DNA of 64,000 bases from Erythrocercus mccallii (GCA_013397435.1 VZRG01002531.1:1-64000), one strand, 5' to 3'. Positions 33,010 to 46,535 are shown, numbered from the stretch's first letter. The notes: a model not told the origin generated them from the letters alone. Numbers and translations: made by a program.

Positions 33010-33062
33010 CACTAACCAGGGGACCTCCTGAGGTCCTTCCAACCTAAATTACACCAGTTCTG
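33010..33062 (+). mobile_element. CR1 LINE 3' tail, very short
   Basis: 'ggggacctcctgaggtcct' followed by 'tccaacctaaattacacca' matches the last part of CR1 before the ATTCTATG tail, which is lost here. Confidence 0.55.
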
Positions 33063-36000
33063 TACATCAAAGCTTAGCTGTCACTCACAAAGTTAGGAGG
33101 AGGTCAAACTCACGTTTCACGTTATTTCTTGAGTAGACCTATGTTTAGTGTTCTTCCTTCTTTGAGGGACAGCTTGGATGTCTCAGTGACTGTCCTACCC
33201 ACTATGCTGCAGTTTACACAGGTAGTCACCAAGCCTACATGATCAAAACTGACCTCTTTTCACCCTGCTGAACTCTGAGGTCATTATTTAAATTGAGGGA
33301 CGATGAGTGAGCTTCACAGGTCTGACAAGAACCAGAGTACCCTGTCCTCACCCACATGGGGCAGGACACAGGTGAGCAGAGGCGCTAGTGCAGAGAAGAG
33401 GACCTTCTCCAAGCTTGTCCCGTGACAGGGCTTTTCCTGCACTGTGGCTGTGCCCTGCACTTGGGAGGATCCTCACCGACCTTTAGGGTTTGAGACTCCA
33501 TGGCTTGTGGTCTTGCACCTATTTCTTGCAGCTTTGTGCCGCTCAAAAACTGAGGTGTGCTCACAACGCTTTTGTCTCCCAGATGGCAGCCACACTACCA
33601 GTGGAACTTCACTTGATTTCTACCCTGCCATGTAATTCTGTTTTCCTTGTGTGAAAGTGCAGGGCTGGCAGCATCCTGGCTGTCATGCATGTCTGGACAG
33701 AGATCCGTGTGCTCCAGCTGTGGCTCCTGCTCCAGCACTGCCCCCTTTGGCAGGACAGGATCAGATGGGATATCAGCCATGCAGCAGACACAGGCTTCAG
33801 GACTCTCCCCAGCCCACCCCCCCAAGCCACTGGGCACATCAGCCAGGCAGCTCCTCCCCAGCCACAGCAGACCCTGCTGTCACAGGCATGGCCCCTTTGC
33901 ATGGGCATTTGCAGCTGCACTGAGAGCCCTGATCCTTGCTGCAAATCTCATCTGGACACAGATAGAGGTGCCTGGAGGTGGGACTCTCCACCCGGGGGAT
34001 GCTAATTTCCTATGACTGTCCCTTATTATCAAAATCTCTCTGGAAGTCCATCAGAGTTTGAGTTTTTTCCTTTCCCGACCTTACTTCTGGGCATCAGAAA
34101 GCTGCTCTGAGCATCACCTCTTTGCACTTGAAATCTGATCTCCAGCCTATCTGTTGCTAATAGATGCTCATTTATTAATATGCCAAGATTAATGGACCTT
34201 TTCCTTGGTATAGGAAAACCATACTGCTACATTAATGAATACATGTCTTTCCTGTCTGTACAAACTGTGAGGAGCTGTTAGATCAAATCAGTTCCTAAAT
34301 GAGAAGCATTTAAATCTCTGTGATGAGAAGGTTCTCTTTGTTCCTAGGATTCACGTCTTGCTTGTGCACTTCCCAGTCATTCCCGTCTGTCCATGACTGT
34401 TGTTCCTCATTCCACACTTCATAAATGAGTTTGACACTTTTAGACAGAAGGTAAATGCCCTCTGTCCTGGTAAGCACCAGAGTTTTGGTCCTTTCCTAAA
34501 TGTTCTTGGAAGAACTAGTCTGGTGAGTGCTCCCACCTTTACAGATGGAAAATTTTTATCTGAACTGCTCCTATGGAGAGGTTTCAGTTCTTGTTTTTCT
34601 CTTGAGCATCACTGGGGAAGATTCATGGTTCCTGTGATGCAGCAGCATGTGCGCAACATTTCCCCGTGTTTGCATGAGCAAGAACTATTAATTTTGAGTA
34701 TTACCCCCAGCCTTTCTTTTGACTTCACGTGGAACCCTCCTGCCTGTGCCTGATGAGTCTTTTGTCATGGGGAACAGTGCAGACACAAATATAGCACGCT
34801 CCACTCCCCCACCACCCTCTGTTCAGACTTAGTTTTGGGGGACAGCTGAGGGGGCTGCAGGCTGTGCCCCTGGCACGCAGGGGCACGTGCAGGGCAGAAC
34901 ACAGCACTGGGGAACACAACTCCAGGGCTCCTGTGAGCAGCTCCGTGTCCATCTCAGGGTGCACCACCATCCTGCCTGCCCCTCCTTGAACGCCTCTCGC
35001 CAGCAGCGACACCAAACCCCCAGTGGGGAAGGTGGCAGGGAGCTGAGTCACTGACAATTCTCACGCTCAGCCCGTTTTTGTGGCCAAAACAATTGACTTT
35101 ATTTTCCACAGCTGTCAGTCATGGAAAGCATCTTTGTTTTTTTCTGTTTTCAGTGAGGAAGGAAAAACAGGGGTGAGAGCCTGCATCTGAGAATTACTGA
35201 TTAGAACTGATGGGGCTGGGCTGTTCCTGCAGAACATTTATTCCTCCTACACCCTCAGTAACTCAGCTTCATGCTTTGAGACTAACAAATTTCTCCTACA
35301 AAACTGCGCTGTCAAGGCCAAGGTGTGTCCTCTCCCTGCTGAGGCTGTAGTCACTGGCCTAACAAAGGGATGCTTCTAGGTGAGGTCATGGATTAAATAT
35401 GTGTCAGGCACTGCTTGCTTTTGAAGCTTGCTCAACAGTTTAATCAGCTCTGGAGGCAGTTTGTACAAGCTTTTTTTATTTTTTGTTTTTAGCTCTTATG
35501 TATTTTTTAGCAGAGGAAAATAATCTGCCCCTCCAAAGGCAGCAGTATTTCTCCCAGGCTGGACAGATTATCAGCTAGAAGTGAGTAGCCAGTGTGCAGG
35601 GGATGTGGGGAGTCCCCTCCTTTCATATCAAACACATGGTATCACTGTCAAACTCCCAGACTGCTTGATAACTGGATAAGAAATGTCACCTTTATCTGAC
35701 TCTCTGCACAGCTCTTATCTGGCCACAGACATTCACTGCACCATGCTTCCCCTTCACCCATGTCAATTCTGGACAGCTGAGGAAACTCTCAGCTCTCTTT
35801 GCTTATGTTTTCACTCCTGTAGATAAGAAGTAAATGAGGTCAAGGAGGTCCCAGGGACACCTGACTCTTCTCCCTCTCCTCATGTTCCTTTATAGCTGAC
35901 GCACAAAATATTTTTTTCCTCTCTCTCAGTATTTCTTCTTTTCCTTTCGAAAGCCAACTGCCTGCATTTACAGGACCCAGAAAACCTAAGGCAAAGGAGA

Positions 36001-37073
36001 TACTACCATGATCATTGAATGAACAGCCTGAAAGGTCTTGAACTTGTGACTGTCCATCTTACTCTTACATTTTTGTCCAAACTGCTTTTGCTCCATTCAG
36101 ATTCCTTAAATCCTGCCCTCAGTGTTCCTTGCCAACAGAGCCACCTCTCTCCATAGTAACTCCAGCTGGCAGCTAAATATTTAACAGTCTGGGAACATAT
36201 TTTTTTTCAGTCACAGAGCTTGTGTTTCTTGGGATTACCCAAACCTGGTGTTTCTACATAGTCCGTTTAATCCAGCAGCTGATTTCAAAGTCTCTGGGGT
36301 TGTCACTGAGTCACAGGCTTTGCCACTGCAGCACATGCTGAGATGTTGGTGGGAGGGTTTGATGCTTCTGAAAGGGTTTGCTGGTAAAAATGTTTTTTCT
36401 CAGGAGAAATAAGTGGGGTGTGAAATTCCCCCTCAATCTTTTCACATCTCAAGGATGCAGGGCTAATGTTCCTTATAAAAATTTCTCATTATTGGCTTGG
36501 TTGTGTCTAATAGCTTCAGCCACCCTGAACATCTGCTCTGATCTGCATCCATCTTGACAGGCCTGGCTCATGGATACTTCTGGGATTAGTTTCATGTGAA
36601 AAGTGTTTGAAGCAAGGAGGTGATTTAGAAATCCCCTGAAATAGTACTATCAGTGTGTCTCAGAGTGTGGAGGTGCCATGCAGCAGTTAGCTGGTCTCTG
36701 TCCCCAGTGGGACTAGCTACAATCACATATATGCCTGCATCACTGCTTCTACAGTGCTTATATTGCTTAATTATTTTAATAAGCTCCTTTAAGGCAAGAA
36801 AAATGTGATCTTCTATTGCACTGCTGCATAGCGTCATGAGCCCTCTGTTGTGCTCCTGGGCATGCTGCTGATTCCCTGGGCAGGCTATATTATCCCTTCA
36901 GGCCCCCTCTCCCCTTATGCGATTCTGAATGTTTCCACCAGTTCAACTGGTTCTTAAGTAAACTGGTGTCTTATTTTTTTGAACGGCCCAGTGTAAGGCA
37001 CAGTTAAAATACTGAGGTAATGGACTTTCCAGAACCAAGCCCTCCTCCTGTATGAGCTGATTTATTAAAGTGC
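33063..37073. other. Intergenic stretch, nothing recognised
   Basis: GC-richer patches at about 33640-33980 and 34790-35040 contain overlapping open frames on both strands without family resemblance. No repeat family is recognised. Confidence 0.35.
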
Positions 37074-37590
37074 ATAGAATCATTAAGCTTGGAAAGAACC
37101 CTTCAGTTTATGGAGTCCAACTATTAACCTAACACTTCCAGGTCCACACTTAAACCATTTCCCTAACCAGGACATCAACATGTCTTTTGAACACTTCCAA
37201 GGATGATGACTCCACCACTTTTCTGGGCAGCTTGTTCCAATGTTTGACCACCTTTTCAGGGAAGAAAATTTTCCTAATGTACAATTTAAACCTCTCCTGG
37301 TGCAACTTGAGGCCATTTCCTCTTGTCCTGTCACTTCTTCCTTGGGGGAAGAAACAGAGCTACAACCTCTTTCCAGGGAGTTCTAGAGAGTGAGAAGGTT
37401 CCTCCTGAGCCTCCTTTTCCCCAGGCTGAACCACGCCCAGCTCCCTCATCAGACTTGTTCTCCAGATCCTTTCCCAGCTCTGTGTTCCTTCTCTGGACAT
37501 GCTCCAACACCTCAATGTCTTTCTTGTCGTGAGGGGCCCAAAACTGAACCCAAGATTCTTGGTGTGGCCTCACCAGTGCTGATTAAGTTT
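37074..37590 (-). mobile_element. CR1 LINE 3' fragment
   Basis: The reverse complement of a CR1 3' end running from 'catagaatcattaagcttgg' to 'tggtgtggcctcaccagtgc'. In between are 'gggcagcttgttccaatg', 'gaggccatttcctcttgtc' and 'ttctctggacatgctcc'. One of the longest copies here. Confidence 0.9.
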
Positions 37591-38764
37591 GAAGAGACCT
37601 TCCTAACTTTTGTCTTGCTAGTGTCTAGACCACCATGGCTACAGCAATGCTACTGCTCCTGCCCGTGTCTCCATTCCTGCTCTGCAGCCACGGCAGCACA
37701 AGGACATCAATAAAGGCATTGCAGAACCCAGGCAGGCTTGTCACTTCTGGACAAGGAGCTGCACACTTCTGTGAGAAACATTAGGACTTAGAAAACTTGC
37801 ATGGAGATATTTATAGCATGGCTGCTTCCTGGGATGGAGAGAAACTTATTTTTGAATACCAGAGAGCAGAAATAGGCCAGCTCTGAAGGTGAAAAGGTAT
37901 GAACTTCTATTTGGGGAACACTGCGTGACCAGAGTCGCATGCGAAGGAAAGTAGCAGTGAGTAGAGTCAGTTCAGTTCTGCTGCCTTGGCTTGCAGTACC
38001 TTTCAGACCCCTGAGGCCAGGTTCTGCTCCTTTATTCAGTGCTGAAACCAGACCTGAATATAAGGAAAGCAGAATCTGGACATTTGTTTTGCATTTCTCC
38101 CCATTTTTTGCACTCTTAACCAGGTCTGTGCCAGGCCCCAAATGTTCCTTGGAAGGGAATCTGAGAGGTAATAGGTGCTGATGTGAAATGACAGATCTGC
38201 AGCTTGTGATCAGAATGAATATCCAGGATTGTGGTGGAGTTTATCCCTGCATTTTTGAGAGAGGATGAAATTATGTATTGAACAGATACTGCCTTTCCAT
38301 TAGCTATGCTATTATTGACTTCGATCAAATTAGCCCTTTAAGCAAGGTCTGCTTGCCATTTTCACAATTCTGGCTTTTAATCATCGCCAGCTTATAAATT
38401 CCTCCTTCATAGGCTAAGCCTGCTGGAAGGATTTCCATGGAGCTGACACAAATGCTTTATAGAAGCGGCCCCTCTTTTGTCCTGGGGAATTACAACCCTA
38501 TAAGTCTTCATTTTACTTGACATTCCAATTTGCAGCTTGGATGCCACAAGAAATGCCTTGGGTTTTGGTTTAGTGATGAAACTTGTGATATTGCAAGTGT
38601 AACAGAAAAATGAAGATCTGTAAAGGCCTGGTTAAGCTTTCCTTTGCTAAGGTACATAGCCAGCCTGACAGGAAGAAAAACTTCTCTTCAGCTCAGATAT
38701 GCAGATAGATACTTAATGTCAAACACAAAAGCCACGGAGATGAGATGCTGGGTAGGTTTTATCA
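37591..38764. other. Intergenic stretch; possible regulatory block near 38330-38560
   Basis: Nothing is recognised. The AT-rich, non-repetitive segment 38330-38560 might be a conserved non-coding element, on composition only. Confidence 0.3.
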
Positions 38765-38897
38765 TGACTGAGATTGGCTCAGCTGGTCAGAGCATGGTGC
38801 TGATAACACCAAGCCTGTGAGTTTGATCTCTCTATGAGCCATTTATCTCAGAGTTGGACCTGTCCCTTCCAATTCACAATATTCTATGATTCTGTGA
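38765..38897 (+). mobile_element. tRNA-Ile-derived SINE with CR1-like tail
   Basis: The head resembles tRNA-Ile through the D-arm, the anticodon arm (GTGCTGATAACACC) and a decayed T-arm. Box A (TGGCTCAGCTGG, 38775-38786) fits the RNA polymerase III consensus perfectly, and box B (38820-38830) is degenerate. The tail 'cccttccaattcacaat' followed by ATTCTATGATTCTG is a CR1 3' end. This head-tail combination is that of passerine TguSINE1-type SINEs. It is not a functional tRNA, because the acceptor stem does not pair and the T-arm is altered. Confidence 0.8.
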
Positions 38898-39057
38898 TAA
38901 CAGAGGGAGAAAAGTATGGAAAGCCTTATCTACCCTCAGAAAGGGTTTGCTTTGCTGCTCTGTTTTATATTCTCTGTGTATGAGGATAAGTGCCAGTTTA
39001 CCAGCTGGAAGAGCTGGGGTTTTCTGGGCTGCAGTAGGAGATGCTAAAGTCTTACAC

Positions 39058-39152
39058 TCATAGAATCATAGAATTATTTAGGTTGGAATTATTTAGGTTG
39101 GAAAGGGTATCTAAGATCATTGAGTCCAACCATTAACCTAACACTGCCAAGA
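39058..39152 (-). mobile_element. CR1 LINE 3' tail fragment
   Basis: Starts CTCATAGAATCATAGAATTA and has an internal 17-bp duplication (ATTATTTAGGTTGGAAT-like), then 'tgagtccaaccattaacc'. Confidence 0.85.
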
Positions 39153-41564
39153 AAATTAGAGCACTTCTTGCTTTTTGCCTAGAAGACCTTCCTCACATCC
39201 AAGTGAATGCCAAGAAAGTTGCTGTCATACAACCATGGTTAAAAATGAACTAATGGCTTCCTCCCTGGCCTAAGGGATTAATTCTATTTTCATCTTCCCT
39301 TCTCTTCAGTCCTCTGAAATTTGTAGAGGGGAGTGACACCTAAACTAAAAAGGGCAAAAGTTTAATTGTGTGGGAAAATGAGCTCCTACAGGCAAAATTT
39401 TCCCAAGAAGCCAAAGAGTTGGACATCTGGAGGCTTTCCTCTCCATCACTCAGAATAAGGATGGTTTGTTACCTTGAGTAAGAAGAAACAGGATTTGATT
39501 TGATCCATAAACCTCTCATCTCTTCTGCAATAGCCCTGGTCAGCCATAAGCCAGCTGGGTGGCAGGGACATCCTACTGTGCCTCTATTATTTTCTTCTCA
39601 GACAGTGACAAAGCAGAGCCCATAGGGATGATTTTCTATTAAAAGAGGGGGTGCCATGGAGGTGGTTGTGCCATTATGGAGATTTATTTGTCATGTAACA
39701 AGGAGAAATTGAGGCATGGAAATAACAATTTTTCTCTCTCTTGAATAACTTATTTCAAACCTGCAGAAGGTTTTTTGGGGATTCCCTGCTTTCAGAAGTG
39801 GGTCTTTGAGATTGTGCACAGACAGAACAGTTTTCTCTTGGGACTGGCTTTGCACTTTCAAGGCTGTCCAATATGGGAACAACACCAAAGCAGTAGGCCC
39901 TTGTAAAAAGTATTCCTTTTAGTGGAGCTACTTTTCCTTGCAGGCAAAGGAGCTGTAAGGCTACTCTAGCTGATAAGTTCTGAGTGGGATGAGGGAAAGT
40001 GTTGTAATGCTGTAGGTCCCCTAACTCTGCAATCCCCGCTCACATCTATCAAGGCAGACATATGTGCTAGCTATATCAAAGAGATTTCTGCAGACCACCC
40101 TTATTTTCTGCAGTGCAGAAGACACAGCAGGAGTAACCTTAGCAATTAAATGCAAGATAAGCCAAGAGCAGTTTGTCATAAAGAAGCATGCACTGAGGAC
40201 CTTGTCCTGAAGGTGCACCTTGCATTTTCCATGCTCTTTACCTTCAGTCTGAGGCTTCCCTCAAGTATGGCTTGAAGCAAAAGATCATTAAAATTGGGAT
40301 AACACTTCGGTTGTCTTTTCTCTCTGCTTCCACAGGCTGTGTTGTAAGGTGGCGTCCTGGGGCTGAAGCTAGTAGCCAAGAATTAAGTCTACGCCTGTAC
40401 CAGCTGTTGCTTTCTATGTTTCTCTTTTCAAAGGCCGGTGCTGCTTTTGCTGTGCACCAAGGAGGAGGCAAGGTGCTTTTTAAAACTCCTCATACTCTTT
40501 AACATGGCTCATGATTTATGTACATGTGGTCAGGTACTAAATGACTTTCCTGCAGTATTTGAAGTTTGGTGAATGAATAACCACCTCTCACCTGGGCAGA
40601 GCACCACTGACTTTGTGCTGTGCTGAGAGCAACTGTAAAATCCAGTCAGGCTTTTCCAGCATTAAGTTGACATGAAGGCAGCCTTTCCCTCTCTGACAGC
40701 AAACCTAAAACATTACATATCCTTCATGCCTGCTTCTGAAAAGTCACAGAACTGACTTTCAGTGCTTTTGCTCCCTGCTGAGCTGTCAGACCTGGTGCAG
40801 TCTCAGTTCTGGAATTTCCAGGCTGGAGGTGAAACCATACAGATTTCCCAGCTCAATTCTCCATAAGCCTTCAAGGAGAAGTGCTCATCTGGGACAGAGC
40901 TGAGTCTCTTAGCTAAAAATTAGAGGAAAGTGTCCTCTGGCAAGACAGTGCTGTCAGCTGTGGCAAAGCTCACATCTTCCCTGAGAAGATGGTAGATTGT
41001 CGCTTTATTTTCAAGGCAACATCTAGTTTTATGCATTCAGGCCTGAATCCTCATCTTTGAGAGCCCTCGAGTCCAATGATAGCTGTCTGTACACTGTAAG
41101 GGATGAGTTTGCCTGCTGCTGTGGTGGCCCTGGCATGCAGGTAGGCCTTATCTTCCCAGGGAAAGGCAGCAGTCCCCATCTCCAGGTTTCCTGCAGGCTC
41201 TGGAGGAGTGCTGGCTGCCATAGCTCGCTGACCCTCCACTGTCTGTCTGAAGCAGCCTTTTCCCAGCCAGATCATTGCTCTGCTCTCATGTGCCACTTGA
41301 GCAGAGCAGCAGAGACCTCACCCATCCTGGGGGCCGCTGAGCCTGTGAGCCCTGCCTGTGAGCACAGGTAATAAATGAGGAGGGCTTTGCCAGGAGCTTG
41401 GCCTGAGGCTCCAGCAGTGAGGGAAGGTGCCTGCCTTCCCAAAGCAGGTTACAGCCACCTGCAGGTGTCTGTGCTGCCTGCTTTAGAGCCTGGGCTGTTG
41501 CCCCTGAATTAGTGCCACTGACAGCCCAGCTGACCTCTCAGAGGCTCTTGAGTGGATGTGCCTG
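39153..41564. other. Intergenic stretch, nothing recognised
   Basis: No gene or repeat family is recognised. Confidence 0.35.
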
Positions 41565-41780
41565 TGAGAGGAATGGGTTGCCCAGAGAGGCTGTGGATAC
41601 CCCATACCTGGAAGTGTTCATGGCAAGGTTAGATGGAGCCCTGAGCAATCTGATCTACTGGGAAGTGTCCCTGCCCATGGTGGGGAGGTTGGAATGGGAT
41701 GCTCTTTAAGGTTCCTTTGAATCCAAATGATTCTGTGATTCTACAATTCTATAATTCTGTGATTCCATGATTCTATGATA
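41565..41780 (+). mobile_element. CR1 LINE 3' fragment with expanded tail
   Basis: 'ggttgcccagagaggctgtg', 'cctgagcaatctgatctac' and 'ggttggaatgggatgctc' precede a tail of five or more imperfect ATTCTATGATTCTGTG-type repeats (about 41730-41780), an unusually long terminal repeat for CR1. Confidence 0.9.
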
Positions 41781-43377
41781 AATAGTTGCACATGTTCTCA
41801 TGCCTGAGATCAGTTGCCTTTCTCTCACCACAGGCTAAAAAAACCTGTACAATATTTCTGCAAACAGAAATTGCCAGTCTCAAATATAGGCAAAACACAC
41901 CCCTTAGTGACTTTGCACTCATACAGAAAAGTTTGAATTCAGACAAAATTGACTTTCCTGCTTCTGTGGGTCAGATGGCTGTGTGCGTGTTAGATTAGAC
42001 CCTTGTTGCCATGGGAATGCTGTAAAATAGATCTTCCCCATGGAAAATGGGAAATGTTTGCTTCTGACATGGCAAAAGCCAGTTGCTTGCCCTTAGGAGC
42101 CCAGGGGAGCCCTGTACCATAGGAAAGCCTCTCAGACAGAATTTAGGATTGTAAAATCTCTACCTGCCTTAATTAACAAGTTGCATAGTGCTTCATTGGG
42201 CAAAGAATGCCTGAATTGTGAGTTTGCGCAGAAAAAAAGCAAGTAGGTGGGTTAGAAAAATGACACTTCTATAATTAGCTTCAATATCTACATCAGGTTA
42301 TAGTTTGACATGGCAATTTGAACACGTGCCTAATTTCACTGTGCTTTTTCAGTCTCTCCTACTCTGTTATGTATAACATTAAATACTGGGCAGGTCCATG
42401 TTGCACAGAAGTTGTGAAAGTGCCTGTGAGGAAATGCTTATGTGTAAGAGAGCTGCATGACAGACATCATATGTGCCATGGACTGCCTGGAGCACCTTTG
42501 ATGCCAGGATGATGTTGGGAAAGGAGCCCTGGCGTTCAGTTCATACCCACAATTCCTACCTGTTCAGTCCTCATCAGGGATCACCTTTGACTGTCTTCCT
42601 CCTGATCCACACAATTGTGCCCTTCTCCTCATTCTGGGTGTATTTGACCGGAAATCCAGTCTGAAAAAAAGAAAAACAAACCACAGGAAGCTTCTTTGCT
42701 CAGCCCTTCCAAGTGCTGCTATTTTTTAACATATATCTATATAACAACATAACAGCTTGACCTTAAATGCTTTTAAAGTTTAAAAGTGGTCAGATAACAT
42801 TTGCCTTTCAGTTTCGTTTGCTTTCCTGGCTAAGACTGCGTGAAGAGCCACCCTGTTCACACAGGAGAGGTTTCACTTGTGGCATGTCTAGCCAGGAACA
42901 CACACAGCAGTGCCAGGGGACTCAACAGGAAAAGCCAGTTGTGTGAGGCTGCCAGCCTGCATTTGCAAAGAGACAGTTCAGAGGGTTCAGACAGATCTCC
43001 AGATCTCTTATGCTTTTCCAAACCATAATTCTAAATATTCTGACAACTATCCATGACTAGACAAATACTCTTGCAGGCACAGTAAGCCAGTGAGTTCAGC
43101 TTGTTCTGTGAATAATCATCAATTTCATGTGTGTTTAGGTAATTTAAATTCTCACCTTTCTTTGAAGCACTCTGAAACTCATACAGACACATCCTCTTTG
43201 TGTTAGGGATGAAAATTGTGATTATTTGCCACTGAAATTGACCAAATCTCCTACGTTAAACATGAGCTCTCTTTTGAATGGTAGATTACCTTTAGACCCT
43301 ATCACTAACTCTTTCCAATCTTTAAAAAGTCTCTAAAATCATCTTCTGCTTGTGGAGCAATCAGCTTGCCAGCTCCT
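41781..43377. other. Intergenic stretch, nothing recognised
   Basis: No gene or repeat family is recognised. Confidence 0.35.
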
Positions 43378-44124
43378 CTATCCAGAGCACATTCCCAGCT
43401 GGCAGTTGCCACCCAGAGACCTCCCCACTATCCCTGTCACCATGTCAGGGGTGTAAAGGTGATCAGCAGTACCATTGCCACCTTCCCAGGCACTTTGGTC
43501 TTGGGCTTCTCTGTGGCTGACATGGTGCCAGGACATTAATGCAGAGCACGGCAGTGAGGAGACCTCTAGAACAGAGACAGAGGATGAAACCTCCTGAGCA
43601 AGCTCAGCTAAGGGGGAAGGAAAGAGATCTGTGGAAAGTACAGCAGAAGGCACCAGCAGCTCCCACAGCCAGCAGCTGCTGCTTTGCCTGCTGCCCATCC
43701 CTGCAGACTTACGCCTCCTTGTTTGCAGTCGCACCTTAGCTGGGAAGAGAGAATGTGGGCTGTGTTTGTGTGTGTGTTGCTGGGGCAAAGGGGGAAGATT
43801 CTCTAGACCTTCTGTAAGACCTTTGGGACCCCCAGTCAGTGACAGGGAAAGGTCTCTGTGCTGGCTGCAGTCCTCCAGGGGCTGCATCTGTGCATGCCCC
43901 TGGACCGTGCAAACTGATTGAGGAAAGGGCTGGAGCCAGAATGAGCTCCTCATTTCTGTCTTCCCAAGGCTGTGAAGCGACTCGCCCTCTCTGGGAGCAG
44001 TTCCTGAAGATGGGAGTGGGAGTGAGGTGTCAGAAACTGATCTAAAACAAAAGTTAGGTTTGGGCCCAGGAAAATTTCCTGCTGCTGCTGTGGGTGGGTA
44101 ATGACACAGCCTCCACAGACACAA
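43378..44124 (-). other. Long open reading frame, 248 codons, unrecognised
   Basis: The longest open frame outside RHOB, starting with ATG at 44124. Its product is rich in Ser, Leu, Pro and Gln, and I see no domain, signal peptide or membrane segment. A splice-acceptor-like sequence (CTTTTGTTTTAG on the minus strand) lies inside it, near 44050. It is GC-richer than the surroundings. It is most likely a chance frame, but its length justifies listing it. Confidence 0.15.
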
Positions 44125-45379
44125 GGCAGAGCCGCTCAGAACTGAGGCAGAAGGGTGAACACAGGCCAGGACTATTTAAAACTGAAAGTCTGTGCTTTGA
44201 ATTTTTATATGTGAAAGACCTAATTATGGGGACTTAAATCCTTTCAGAGCAGCTACTTCAGATGACTGAATGCGGGGTTACTCACAGCATGGAGGAACAT
44301 TCCCAGGTTGTTTCAGACAAAAAATTTCAGGATTTGATCCTTTATGCCTTTTCACACAGTCAAACCTCTCTCATGCCAGCAGCTCATGGAGATCAAGGCT
44401 ACTCCACCAGAAATAGCTCCTCTGCAGAAGCTGATCACTGAGTTGGTTGGAAGGTTTTGGTCTGAGTCATGGGATGGGCCATGCAGGACAAAGACAGCTC
44501 ACATACAAAGGAGCAGCACAGCTGGGTGCACCTCCAGCAAGGAGAAGGAAGTTATATCTGCTGCCTGTTAGGGTGGATTTGAGTCAAGCCTTTTAATTCC
44601 CTTCAGCAACAGTAGGACTGCAGTAAGCCCTTACCCTGCCAGATTTCAAGCTCTTGGGGGTTATTAGGAAAGAAATTCACTAAATACTGCTCTGTGCCAT
44701 GCTTTGCCTATGACTGGACAGGAGAATACTGTTGGAAGTGGATTTTTCCTGCAGAAAAGTACCAGTGTTGCTAAGAACAGTCATGACCTTGTTCCAAAAT
44801 GGTTGCTTGTGTTATAAAACTGAGATTTACCTACATGGTGCAGCAATCTCCTTGGTTTAAAGAACCTCCCCTCTTTTTAACTCGTCTATCCCACAATGAA
44901 ATGCTCTCCCTCCCCTGAAGCTCAGGAAAGAAACCTTTCTGTGAGTCACCAAGACAGCTCCCACATGGCACATGCTCCCTTTCCCCTACTGTCAGATATA
45001 GGATTTAGTTAAGGCCACACATGAGCTTTGCTTTTAGCAGAGCAGAAGATCACATTCACATCCAGAGCAGGTCATGGCAGATTTTCACTCTGGGCCCCTC
45101 TCAGCTGTCCAGCACTAACTCTATCTGCTGAGGATGCTGTGCTCTGTGTGGGCTCAGATATGAATCTAGACATGCATAGTCCCAGCAGGATAACTCCCTG
45201 GGAATGGCATTAAGCATAATTAATAGTGACATGAGATTAAGTATATCTAGTCTGCCTGAAATCTCCTATTTATGTCAAGGGGTCTTTTTCTGTACAGGTA
45301 TGCAATAACCCACCCACAATTCTCTCCTTGCAAAGCTGATTTTATCTTTCTTGTACTTTACTGGACAATAGCTCTGTAT
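44125..45379. other. Intergenic stretch, nothing recognised
   Basis: No gene or repeat family is recognised. Confidence 0.35.
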
Positions 45380-46110
45380 TGAGCTTTTTATACAAAGGAA
45401 AGCTGCAAGTTTTAACCCCTCAAACTTCCCCCTTGTTAGAGAAAACAATCCCCTATTCTTCAGTCTTTGCCTGTAGGTCACAGTTTTGAGTTCTTTCATC
45501 ATTCTGGCTGCTGTGCTTTAATCTCTGCAGTTTGTCTCTGTTCTCTCTAATTGAGCCACAGTGGTCTAGTTGAGGATTTTCCAGAGTGGGCCAGAACGGA
45601 ATAATTATCTTCTGTCTCACAGAGAGTCTCATATTGTTGGTGCATCTTTGTTTTTTGATCCGCTGTAACTCCAGACCCTTTTTTGTTGCACTGCTGCCAA
45701 CCTACATGTTCCTTGTTTGTGTCTGTGCCTTTGATTCATTCTTCTCAAGTTTAGTATTTTTCATGTGTATGTAATCAATTAAATCTTGCAGAGTTGGGTT
45801 CATTTATGATTTTCTTTCAAGCTTTTTAATCTCTGAATTTATCTATTGGGATATTCTTGTAGCTAGCAATTTTTTAAATTATTCCATCTTGTTTGTTGTC
45901 CAAACTTTTAATAAAAATGAACAGTAGCACTGGAGTAATACTGGATCTAAAGCAGTGTGCCACAGTACACATTTCAAATGTCTTCTCAGTTTGGTATGGC
46001 AGCTGATTATAAGAGACCTTTGAGGACAGTTACATGACATACCCTGCCCTATAAATGAAACCCAAACATTTTTGTAGATGTATACTTTATCAATGAGACT
46101 TCCAGGTTTT
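45380..46110 (-). mobile_element. Ancient, highly diverged CR1 fragment
   Basis: Scattered phrases occur in CR1 order for old amniote CR1/L3-like elements: 'tctttcatcattctggctg', 'ccacagtggtctagttgag' and 'tttaataaaaatgaacagta'. Divergence is much higher than in the other copies, so the family assignment is tentative. Confidence 0.5.
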
Positions 46111-46389
46111 CCTGTTCAGCTGTCAGCATTAGTGGCACTGACAGAAATGATAGCACTGGCTGGTGGAACAAAATTTGTCGTGTAGAGGTTTCTTCCTGTG
46201 AGTTTGAAATACCTCTTACTGTCTCTGTGGCACCTTCTGGACAAGCCTAGCTGGCACTTTTTGTCTGCAGCCAAGCCAGTTGTCAAATGCAAAAACCTAG
46301 CAGGTTCATGGAAGGACCAGGGAAAAGGATGAGATTTCCCCCCAAAGAGATAGAATTCTTTTTTGTTTTAAATTGCTTGAACTGTCCTT

Positions 46390-46535
46390 TTCATATCCCT
46401 GGAAATGCTCAAGGCCAGGTTGGATGGGGCTTTGAGCAACCTGGTCTAGTAGAAGGTGCCCATGCCTAAGACAGGGGGGCTAGAACTGGATGATCTCTAA
46501 GGTGCCTTCCAATTCAAACCAAACCATTCTATGAA
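46390..46535 (+). mobile_element. CR1 LINE 3' fragment
   Basis: 'ccaggttggatggggctttg', 'gcaacctggtctagtagaag' and the tail 'caaaccattctatgaactc' match the CR1 3' end. Confidence 0.9.

Noticed and set aside
38765..38840. Functional tRNA-Ile gene
   Set aside because: The acceptor arm does not pair, the T-arm and box B are altered, and a CR1-like tail follows. It is a SINE head.
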